From: Candidatus Altimarinota bacterium
Lineage (GTDB): Bacteria; Patescibacteriota; Gracilibacteria; UBA4473
Assembly (NCBI GenBank): GCA_026982915.1
Contig: JALWQU010000164.1
Span: 1-13,170 of the forward strand
DNA length: 13,170 nucleotides
Direction: 5' to 3'
Shown here: positions 1-5,954 of the stretch, piece after piece
How positions within the stretch are numbered: position 1 is the stretch's first letter
Layout: every line of letters begins with the position of its first letter
The notes under the pieces: generated by a model
Seen by the model: only the letters and a program-made list of their open reading frames with translations
Told to the model about the DNA's origin: nothing
The model's database searches: none
Translations under genes and position numbers: made by a program

Positions 1-21
1 AAACTTTTTTGGGGCTTTTTT

Positions 22-54
22 GGCTCTTTTTCTATAATTTTAGAGCTGTTTTTT
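22..54 (+). terminator. possible rho-independent terminator for a gene left of the window
   Basis: Bases 23-27 (GCTCT) pair with 42-46 (AGAGC), with a possible G-T pair outside them. A TTTTTT run at 49-54 follows after one G. The loop is long (14 bases, AT-only apart from one C) and the stem is short, so this is a weak call. The T-run lies on the plus side only, so it would stop a plus-strand transcript entering from the left. No equally good terminator is seen for the minus-strand gene that ends at 103. Confidence 0.3.
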
Positions 55-85
55 CAGAATGGCTGAATAGTTACGAATTATTTTT

Positions 86-109
86 CTAAATTCGCCTGCC
101 TATTATTTT
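86..109. repeat. left arm of an inverted repeat flanking the 103-930 gene
   Basis: These 24 bases match the reverse complement of 1000-1023 at 21 positions, with two mismatches and a one-base gap. The shared core is CTAAAT-(T)-CGCCTGCCT followed by a T-rich tail. The arm overlaps the stop codon of the gene at 103-930. The partner at 1000-1023 is also the 3' arm of the long leader hairpin. A third, looser relative (CTAAAT, five bases, CCTGCT) lies at 1082-1098. No target-site duplication is visible outside the arms. Confidence 0.6.
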
Positions 110-930
110 ATATTTTTCCAAATCCATCTTTCTGGAAGTTTAATTCCATTAAATGTTACATTAACATCTGTAACAGCAATAGGAACGCCCTTGCTAAGAA
201 CGAATGGATCGAGAACTCCTCCTCTGCCATCTGAGTAAATTTTTGATCGACCAGCTAGTGGTTCTATTTTAAACAAAGCCGTTCCATGTTTTATTTTTGT
301 TGTTGCTACGACTGTGTTATGAAGTTCCCGAATTAAGTTAACTTCATCACCATCTTCTAGACCAGCAATAGCTAGTCCGATTTCAGTAAACTCATAAATG
401 CCTCTTGGTGAATAAGCAGTACCAATAACCAAGCGTTCAACTTCTATGGCAGCTCTAATTCTGCCGAAGTCTTCAATCTGAAAATTTGGACCTTCAACTT
501 TATTTGAGGTCACAAAAAAGATGCCGTTTGGATTTTCATTTGAGAGTGTTTGTACCGATACCTGAAGAGAAGTACTTTCCATCATCTGTAAAACGGGAGT
601 TACTAAGATCTTGAGTTCTAGAGGAAGAGGTAATTCCAAGTCTCTGATTTTAATATTATTTTCAGTGAGAATTACTCCTTCCGAAATAAAATCACCAACC
701 TTAATTTTAAAGATGAAGTCACTCAGTTCCTGTGTTTTTACTTCAATATTAAGTCCCAAGACCTTCCCTTTCCCGGAGGAGGTCTTAGCTTGATAAACCT
801 CTAATACAGGATAATCCTTATCCTCAAGAAAGAGGATGTTTTTATTGATTTGTTGCAGCTCCGCTGCAACGAGTTTGGTTGAAAGAAGTGTAAGAAAAAT
901 AAAAAATTTTAAAATTAGTTGTTTTTTCAC
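103..930 (-). CDS. exported protein of unknown function
   Basis: I do not recognise this 275-residue protein. I chose the GTG at 930 because a GGAG lies ten bases upstream (944-941) and because it starts a textbook signal peptide: MKKQ, a hydrophobic stretch at residues 5-17, and a likely cleavage after VAA at about residue 23. Extending to the next upstream GTG at 990 adds 20 residues that hide the signal peptide and has no ribosome site. The mature part has no cysteine and no further membrane segment. It looks rich in alternating hydrophobic residues, suggesting beta structure, with a charged patch near residues 225-236. There is no visible lipobox, catalytic motif or sorting signal. It is likely secreted or periplasmic. 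It stands alone between a structured leader (955-1157) and a flanking inverted repeat. The existence of the gene is well supported; its function is open. Confidence 0.75.
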   Translation of the reverse strand: MKKQLILKFFIFLTLLSTKLVAAELQQINKNILFLEDKDYPVLEVYQAKTSSGKGKVLGLNIEVKTQELSDFIFKIKVGDFISEGVILTENNIKIRDLELPLPLELKILVTPVLQMMESTSLQVSVQTLSNENPNGIFFVTSNKVEGPNFQIEDFGRIRAAIEVERLVIGTAYSPRGIYEFTEIGLAIAGLEDGDEVNLIRELHNTVVATTKIKHGTALFKIEPLAGRSKIYSDGRGGVLDPFVLSKGVPIAVTDVNVTFNGIKLPERWIWKNIK

Positions 931-954
931 GAGTTTTATACTCCGAAAAGTTTT

Positions 955-975
955 AAAAAATCCCCAGAATTGGGG
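955..975 (-). promoter_or_regulatory. short GC-rich hairpin plus U6 ahead of the exported-protein gene
   Basis: Read on the minus strand, CCCCA (975-971) pairs with TGGGG (966-962) around a four-base loop. One A follows, then TTTTTT (960-955). This has the shape of a small intrinsic terminator, placed about 25 bases before the GTG start at 930. A perfect TTGACA (983-978) sits just before it, so the palindrome could instead lie in the spacer of a promoter and act as an operator. However, the -10 that would go with it (TTTTTT or TTTTTA) is poor. Either reading suggests control of the 103-930 gene. Confidence 0.4.
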
Positions 976-997
976 TCTGTCAAAATGCACACCAGCT

Positions 998-1123
998 AAA
1001 AAAATAGCAGGCAGGCGATTTAGGTCTTGTACTAATAATGTAGATGCGTTTTTATGACATCTAAGTATTAACCAACAAGGCCTAAATTTGTACCTGCTAA
1101 AATTTTGATATGTAAAAGAACAT
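998..1123 (-). ncRNA. candidate structured leader or small RNA ending in a U7 tract
   Basis: On the minus strand, 1098-1006 folds into one long imperfect hairpin. From the base inward, 1098-1093 pairs with 1011-1006 (6 bp) and an internal loop follows. Then 1087-1075 pairs with 1018-1030 (13 bp with one G-U), TATTA (1066-1070) pairs with TAATA (1034-1038), and CATCTA (1058-1063) pairs with TAGATG (1041-1046) around an apical loop of about 11 bases. The 3' arm is followed by A and TTTTTTT (1004-998). The 5' end is inferred from the promoter at 1157-1130. It could be a free RNA of about 125 nt, an attenuator leader for the 103-930 gene, or an unusually long terminator for the gene ending at 1198. 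The fold is clear from pairing; the role is inference and no known family is recognised. Confidence 0.45.
1000..1023. repeat. right arm of the inverted repeat flanking the 103-930 gene
   Basis: This is the partner of 86-109. The same bases form most of the 3' arm of the long hairpin and its U-tract. In a minus-strand transcript covering the gene, this leader segment and the 3' end of the message would therefore be complementary over roughly 22 bases. Confidence 0.6.
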
Positions 1124-1129
1124 AATTAA

Positions 1130-1157
1130 TAGATACTTATTCTTCGTAGGTTGTCAA
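1130..1157 (-). promoter_or_regulatory. sigma70-like promoter, TTGACA-N16-TATCTA
   Basis: A perfect -35 TTGACA (1157-1152) is followed after 16 bases by TATCTA (1135-1130), a partial match to TATAAT. Transcription would start near 1123. It begins inside the 3' flank of the gene that ends at 1198, so it starts a new transcript covering the long hairpin and, if there is readthrough, the 103-930 gene. Confidence 0.45.
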
Positions 1158-1197
1158 ATTTATTTATCGTGTTTTAGTAGTGTTTCTGTTTTGATAG

Positions 1198-2988
1198 TTA
1201 CACCTCCATAAACTTTTCAATCTCTGCACGGGCCACTCGTCGTGGCATTGTATGGCGTTGTGCTCGTATTTTCTTACGAACCTTGAGGTATTTCCACCAT
1301 TGCCCGAGTGTTTCGGTTTCGAAGAGGAGTAGATAGACAAAGACTTTTAGATTCCACCAAAAGGTAGCCCCTTTTACCGAGGCGGAAAAATTATCCGCAA
1401 AGTTTTTTTCTAGTAATATTTGATGATTTAGGTAGGATACTCGGTTGATATTTTTATCTTTTTTACCTCGGTTGCTGATGAGGTTTACCGCTCGTTGACC
1501 GATAGAAGCCGTGGTTCTATCATGATAGGCCACAGCCAATGGTGTGTAGCGTGCGTGCCAACCAGCCCATTGTAGTCGATAAGCAAGATCAACATCTTCT
1601 TTGTAGATAAACATCGATTCGTCAAAATACTCCTTTTTATCGGTTTCCGTATTTAAGAAGGCGGTATCTTCTAGGGCTTCTCGTCGGTATAAAACCGCCG
1701 CCCCAGAAATACCAAAAACATCACGCGGTTGATCAAATTGACCAAAATCAACTTTTCCTTGTCCGATATCCTCAAACCGATGTGATTTGAGCATTCTAAT
1801 CCCGACAGAATCAATAAGATTGGTTTTTCCATTACTGTCACCGTTTCGATGGTTTTTAAAATCCCACCGTTTTAATTTTCCGCCTGCTGAGCCATAACTG
1901 GGATTTTCTTGTATGGTTTGGACTAATTCTGACAAGAAGCTCACCTCAAAAATCATATCAATATTAAAACAAGCATAAAAATCGTTTTCAGTTTCTCTTA
2001 TAATAGCGTTATGAGCTCGGCTAAAGCCTTTATTTTCAGAAGAAGTATAAACCTTTATTTGAGGAAAACTTTCCTTGATAAGCGTTACCGATCCGTCAGA
2101 AGATCCATTGTCCCAAATAACGATTTCATAATTTTTATAATCTTGAGCGAGGAGCGATTCTAGACAAGGCAGGATATAAGCCTCGGAATTATAGGTTGTC
2201 AGTCCAATAGTTACCTTGGGGGATTGTTTTTGGGGCAATACCTCAAGCGCTTTTTGTTGGCGTGATAATTTTCGTATAGGATCAAGGGCCTCTTGCATGA
2301 GGATTGAGGCTTCAAGTAGACCTTCGTGTGTCCCCGCATCCGCCCAAGTACCTTTTATTTCGGTGCTTTTTATAGCCTTGTCTTCCAAGTAGGTCTGATT
2401 AAGTTCGGTAATATTTTTTAGGCCTTTGGCGTTAGATTCTAATTTTTTTATACGGTCAAATACTGTATTGTCATAAAGGAATAAACCGGTTTGGATAAGT
2501 TTTGACTTAGGGAAATTTGGCTTCTCCTCAATAGATCGAATACTTTTATCTTCTCGTACCTCGACAACGCCGTATTGAGAGGGGGTGTCTGATTTTTTGA
2601 GAAAGAGCTGAGCGCCTCGTTGAAAGTAAAAAACCGTATCGGCAAAATCTTCTTCAAAAATATTATCAGCAAAAATAACCGCTAGTGTTTCATCACCGAT
2701 AAAGTCTTGTGCCAATAAAAGCGCTTTGGCACTGCCCTCATTTCCGTCTTGTATTCGATAGGTAAGGTTTACATTGAGAGCACTTCCAGACCCTAATAGG
2801 GACATAAAATCACCAGCGTGTTCGTGTCCCGTAATGATAAGAATATCGGATATACCGGATCGTTTAAGGGTTTCAATCGGATACTGGATCATCGGTTTAT
2901 TGAAAACCGGCAAAAGATGCTTGTTGGTTACTTTCGATGAGGGGTAAAGGGTTGCGCCTGAACCGCCAGCTAAAATGACACCTTTCAT
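1198..2988 (-). CDS. fusion: RmlA-like sugar nucleotidyltransferase + family 2 glycosyltransferase
   Basis: The protein has 596 residues in two enzyme domains. Residues 1-235 resemble glucose-1-phosphate thymidylyltransferase (RmlA): GGSGATLYP at 8-16, NKHLLPV with Lys23, ADNIF with the metal-binding Asp108, EEKP at 154-157, and WADAGTHEG with Asp217. Residues 258 to about 500 are a GT2 glycosyltransferase of rhamnosyltransferase type: TTYNS at 264-268, WDNGSSDGS at 292-300, a DxD-like NID at 342-344, FDE at 455-457 and KEDVDL at 463-468. The last 90 residues carry an aromatic-rich segment and a basic tail that may sit on the membrane. RmlA makes an activated sugar nucleotide and GT2 transfers sugars to surface glycans, so one chain may make and use the donor. 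Oddity: the usual GTRL of the RmlA signature reads ATL, placing Thr13 where the catalytic Arg is expected. No rmlB, C or D is nearby. The ATG at 2988 is certain from the motif, but no ribosome site precedes it. Confidence 0.85.
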   Translation of the reverse strand: MKGVILAGGSGATLYPSSKVTNKHLLPVFNKPMIQYPIETLKRSGISDILIITGHEHAGDFMSLLGSGSALNVNLTYRIQDGNEGSAKALLLAQDFIGDETLAVIFADNIFEEDFADTVFYFQRGAQLFLKKSDTPSQYGVVEVREDKSIRSIEEKPNFPKSKLIQTGLFLYDNTVFDRIKKLESNAKGLKNITELNQTYLEDKAIKSTEIKGTWADAGTHEGLLEASILMQEALDPIRKLSRQQKALEVLPQKQSPKVTIGLTTYNSEAYILPCLESLLAQDYKNYEIVIWDNGSSDGSVTLIKESFPQIKVYTSSENKGFSRAHNAIIRETENDFYACFNIDMIFEVSFLSELVQTIQENPSYGSAGGKLKRWDFKNHRNGDSNGKTNLIDSVGIRMLKSHRFEDIGQGKVDFGQFDQPRDVFGISGAAVLYRREALEDTAFLNTETDKKEYFDESMFIYKEDVDLAYRLQWAGWHARYTPLAVAYHDRTTASIGQRAVNLISNRGKKDKNINRVSYLNHQILLEKNFADNFSASVKGATFWWNLKVFVYLLLFETETLGQWWKYLKVRKKIRAQRHTMPRRVARAEIEKFMEV

Positions 2989-3051
2989 GAGACAGTGGGT
3001 TTATGGGTTTCTCTTTTCTATTTTTGTGTTTCCGATTAAAAATGCAAGAAA

Positions 3052-3079
3052 ATGATACAGAAAACTTTTATTGACCCAA
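3052..3079 (-). promoter_or_regulatory. candidate promoter of the nucleotidyltransferase-glycosyltransferase gene
   Basis: On the minus strand, TTGGGT (3079-3074) and TATCAT (3057-3052) are spaced by 16 bases. The -10 matches consensus at five of six positions; the -35 is weak. The leader would be about 57 bases. The -35 overlaps the first copy of the CCCAAAATCA repeat. Confidence 0.4.
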
Positions 3080-3111
3080 AATCAGGGTAATTCGGGTAAT
3101 TCCCAAAATCA
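3075..3111. repeat. nested short repeats in the divergent promoter region
   Basis: CCCAAAATCA occurs at 3075-3084 and again at 3102-3111. Between them GGGTAATTC is repeated in tandem (3085-3093 and 3094-3102), and the second copy runs into the near-palindrome GGGTAATTCCC (3094-3104). The cluster lies over the -35 of the leftward promoter and just upstream of the pgk promoter, a plausible place for a shared regulator. It could also be a simple duplication product. Confidence 0.55.
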
Positions 3112-3122
3112 TTGATAACGGC

Positions 3123-3151
3123 TTGACCGGTTTTGACGGAGTTTTTAAGAT
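3123..3151 (+). promoter_or_regulatory. pgk promoter, TTGACC-N17-TAAGAT
   Basis: TTGACC (3123-3128) and TAAGAT (3146-3151) are spaced by the ideal 17 bases, so transcription should start near 3158. That gives pgk a leader of about 19 bases, in which no Shine-Dalgarno sequence is seen. Confidence 0.6.
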
Positions 3152-3176
3152 AGGCACGTTCAAATAACACATTTAT

Positions 3177-4337
3177 ATGAAAATAAAATCACTCACCCCC
3201 GAAGTCGTCAAGGATAAAGTGGTTATTGTTCGGGTTGATTTTAATGTACCGATTAAAAACAGACAGGTGGCGGAAGATACCAGGATCCGAACGGCGATTC
3301 CAACCCTTAAGTTTTGTCAGGAAAATGGGGCGAAGAAAATTCATATTATTTCGCATTTAGGGCGTCCGAAGGGGAAGTGTGATCCAAAATTTACTTTAAA
3401 GGTAATACAACCATTATTAGAAGCCCTATTAGAAACAAAGGTTGCATTTCGAACTGATTTAACGAGCGGTAAATCACTTTTTCAGTTACACGAGAATATT
3501 AGATTTTATCCCGGAGAAAAGACCAATGAGGCCACTTTTATTCAAAAAATACTCAAGGGACTTTCGCCCGATATTTTTATCAATGATGGGTTTGCGGTCT
3601 CGCATAGAGCTCACGCCTCTATAATCGGTCTAGGGAGCTTTTTGCCCAGTTATCCCGGAATATTACTTCAAAAGGAAATAGCCGCCTTGAGTCCTTATCT
3701 GCACAAGAAAAAAATGCCGGGATTGACGCTGGTTGTCGGGGGGGCAAAAATGGAAACGAAAGTTCCTATTCTGAAACACTTTGCCCGAACCGCGGAGAAT
3801 ATTATTGTGGGGGGGGCTTTGGCGAACACTTTTTTGGTTGCTCAGGGATTTAATGTGGCGAAGAGTTTGTATGAACCCGAAGCTGTTGAAATTGCGAGAG
3901 AAATTTTAGAAACGGCCCAAGTGCATAAAACAGGGTTTCATAATCTTGTTGATGCTATTTGTGCGGACGATATTCAGTCAAAAGAAGTTTTGGATCTTCC
4001 CTTAGAGGATATAGAAGGGGGGATGAAGATTTTTGATATCGGCAAGAAAACCGTGGCGAGTTTCCAAGAAGTTTTACGGCATTCGGGGGTTATCATCTGG
4101 AACGGGCCGGTGGGGTGTTTTGAGTTTCCACCATTTAGTAACGGAACTCGGGAGATATTGAAAACCATTGCCGCACAAAAATCAGCGAAAACTATTTTAG
4201 GAGGCGGGGATACCCTGAAAGCCCTTCATCAATTTGGCGTTGAATCAACCGCTTTTTCGCATGTTTCGACGGGTGGTGGCGCGATGCTAAAATTTTTAGA
4301 AGGCGAAGAGTTACCGGGTATAGAAATTTTAAGATAG
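3177..4337 (+). CDS. pgk: phosphoglycerate kinase
   Basis: This cytoplasmic glycolytic enzyme transfers phosphate from 1,3-bisphosphoglycerate to ADP, giving 3-phosphoglycerate and ATP. The 386 residues are near the normal family length. Visible motifs are RVDFNVP at 19-25, SHLGRPKG at 59-66, ENIRFYPGE at 106-114, NDGFAVSHRAHAS, GGAK, GGALANTFL, WNGPVG, the nucleotide-binding GGGDT at 342-346 and STGGGA at 364-369. NDGF replaces the more usual NDAF. It has its own promoter at 3123-3151 and is followed by a tRNA gene, so it is probably monocistronic or read into the tRNA; no terminator is visible after it. The ATG at 3177 fits the family N-terminus. No other glycolysis gene lies nearby. Confidence 0.97.
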   Translation: MKIKSLTPEVVKDKVVIVRVDFNVPIKNRQVAEDTRIRTAIPTLKFCQENGAKKIHIISHLGRPKGKCDPKFTLKVIQPLLEALLETKVAFRTDLTSGKSLFQLHENIRFYPGEKTNEATFIQKILKGLSPDIFINDGFAVSHRAHASIIGLGSFLPSYPGILLQKEIAALSPYLHKKKMPGLTLVVGGAKMETKVPILKHFARTAENIIVGGALANTFLVAQGFNVAKSLYEPEAVEIAREILETAQVHKTGFHNLVDAICADDIQSKEVLDLPLEDIEGGMKIFDIGKKTVASFQEVLRHSGVIIWNGPVGCFEFPPFSNGTREILKTIAAQKSAKTILGGGDTLKALHQFGVESTAFSHVSTGGGAMLKFLEGEELPGIEILR

Positions 4338-4345
4338 ACGCCAAT

Positions 4346-4373
4346 TTGTTTAATGAAAATATTTCTGTACATT
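4346..4373 (+). promoter_or_regulatory. candidate tRNA promoter, TTGTTT-N16-TACATT
   Basis: TTGTTT (4346-4351) and TACATT (4368-4373) are spaced by 16 bases. Transcription would start near 4380, three bases before the mature tRNA 5' end at 4383. The same transcript could continue into the methyltransferase and ispG genes. Confidence 0.45.
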
Positions 4374-4382
4374 TAGCGCGAT

Positions 4383-4456
4383 GTTCTCGTAGTTCAATGG
4401 AAGAATAACTCCCTCCTAAGGAGTAGATATAGGTTCGATCCCTATCGGGAACACCA
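4383..4456 (+). tRNA. tRNA-Arg, anticodon CCU
   Basis: A full cloverleaf can be drawn. The acceptor GTTCTCG pairs with CGGGAAC (one G-U). The D arm GTTC/GAAT encloses a loop containing GG. The anticodon stem ACTCC/GGAGT encloses the loop CTCCTAA, giving anticodon CCU for codon AGG. A four-base variable loop and the T arm ATAGG/CCTAT with loop TTCGATC follow. The discriminator base is A and the CCA end is encoded in DNA (4454-4456). No integration-site repeat or integrase is seen next to it. Confidence 0.95.
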
Positions 4457-4488
4457 GCAGATAATATTTTTATAACCAGTATTTGAAG

Positions 4489-5937
4489 ATGAAAAAAGGG
4501 GATATATTAGATTTGGAGATCACCGATTTAGCTTTTGGTGGACGAGGCATAGCGACTTTATTAATAGACGAAAAGCGTTTTGTTGTTTTTGTAGATGGGG
4601 GACTTCCCGGTCAAAAAGTATCAGCCAAGATTACGAAAAAGAAACGGCGATACGCGGAAGCCAAAATAGAGGCTATACAGCAACCTTCGCCTAAAGAAAT
4701 AGAAATTCCTTATCAGCGTGTAGCGGGAGCCCCATGGGCGAGTTTGCCAATCCTAGAGCAGCAAGCGTATAAGAAGAAACAAGTTTTTGACCTCTTTTTA
4801 AAACTAGCAAAACAAGATATTAAACCTATTTTTGATGAATACATAGAATCTCCTGATACCTGGAACTACCGAAACAAGATGGAGTTTTCTTTTGGTCCTA
4901 CAAAAGAGACTTTTGTGCTTGGAGCAGATGATGAAAAAATATGGTCTCATACCGGTTTTGGTCTGGGTTCTAAGAAACGAGGACAGTTTTGGCTGGTTGA
5001 AGATCTAGAAACACCTTCAGGGCTTTTTAACGAAAAGTTTGAATCATTTTTACCCCTTATTAAAAAATGGGCCGAAGAAACAGAGTTAAAACCTTATAAT
5101 ACGAGAACCAATGAAGGTTTTTTTCGACACTTAGTCGTGCGAAAAAGTACGCAAACAAAAGGATTTTTAATCAACCTTGTGACGAGCGTTGATCAGGATA
5201 AATCTTTGATCATAAGCGAATTTGTCGACCTCTGTCGTAAGGCTTTGGGGGATTTGGTATCGGGTATTTTTTGGACAGAAAGTGATGACTTGGGGAACCC
5301 TATGACCAAGTATGAAAGACGACGGCATTGTTTTGGATCTAAAAAATTACCCGAATCATTAACCATAAAAGATAAAAAACTTTTCTTTGAGATCTCCCTT
5401 GATTCCTTTTTTCAGACAAATCCAAGGTCAGCGGAAAAATTATACGAGAAAACACTGGATTATGTCGATCCGCAAGACGGTGAGAAGATTTTTGATTGTC
5501 TTTGTGGAACGGGCACCATTGCCCAGATTATGGCAAAATCAGCGTCTAGTGCCAAGATCTATGGGATTGAAATTGTGGCGTCCGCTATAGCTGACGCCAT
5601 AGCGAGCGCGAAAAAAAATGAGGTGGCTGATATAAAATTCTTCAACGAAGATATTGGAAAATTTTTAACCGCTCATCCTTACTTTAAAAATGAGATTACA
5701 ACCGTCGTGTTGGATCCACCAAGAGCGGGGATTTCCCCAAAATCCTTACAAAAAGTCATAGACTTAGGCGCTAAAAAAATAGTCTATGTTTCCTGTAACG
5801 CTTCGACGATGGCACGAGACACCGAACTTCTCGAAAAATCAAACTATCAACTACAAAAAATTTCCTTGGTAGATCAGTTTCCGCATACGAGTCATGTTGA
5901 AGTTGTAGGGCTATTTAATAGGCTTTCCTTCAAGTAG
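4489..5937 (+). CDS. TRAM-domain RNA uracil-C5 methyltransferase, RlmD/TrmA family, lacking Fe-S cysteines
   Basis: This SAM-dependent enzyme likely methylates uracil C5 in 23S rRNA or tRNA. In the 482-residue product, residues 1-60 form a TRAM RNA-binding domain. The C-terminal half is the methyltransferase: FFQTNPRSAEKL, the SAM-binding DCLCGTGT starting at residue 336, DPPRAG from 409, the catalytic YVSCN with Cys436, and QFPHTSHVE near the C-terminus with the general-base region. The ATG at 4489 is preferred over a TTG two codons upstream; neither has a clear ribosome site. Where RlmD normally carries its four-cysteine Fe-S cluster (a CxxxxxCGGC-type stretch), this protein reads YQRVAGAPWASLP at about 75-87, with no cysteine, so the cluster is absent. 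It lies between the tRNA-Arg gene and ispG, 17 bases before the latter, probably in one transcript. The exact RNA target cannot be told from sequence. Confidence 0.9.
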   Translation: MKKGDILDLEITDLAFGGRGIATLLIDEKRFVVFVDGGLPGQKVSAKITKKKRRYAEAKIEAIQQPSPKEIEIPYQRVAGAPWASLPILEQQAYKKKQVFDLFLKLAKQDIKPIFDEYIESPDTWNYRNKMEFSFGPTKETFVLGADDEKIWSHTGFGLGSKKRGQFWLVEDLETPSGLFNEKFESFLPLIKKWAEETELKPYNTRTNEGFFRHLVVRKSTQTKGFLINLVTSVDQDKSLIISEFVDLCRKALGDLVSGIFWTESDDLGNPMTKYERRRHCFGSKKLPESLTIKDKKLFFEISLDSFFQTNPRSAEKLYEKTLDYVDPQDGEKIFDCLCGTGTIAQIMAKSASSAKIYGIEIVASAIADAIASAKKNEVADIKFFNEDIGKFLTAHPYFKNEITTVVLDPPRAGISPKSLQKVIDLGAKKIVYVSCNASTMARDTELLEKSNYQLQKISLVDQFPHTSHVEVVGLFNRLSFK

Positions 5938-5954
5938 ATACATATCTGTAACAA

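Noticed and set aside
931..990. Longer start (GTG at 990) for the exported protein
   Set aside because: It adds 20 residues in front of a good signal peptide, has no ribosome site, and runs through the hairpin at 962-975.
4383..4456. tRNA-Arg as an integration hotspot
   Set aside because: No duplicated tRNA 3' end or integrase lies within the window; the downstream genes are housekeeping.
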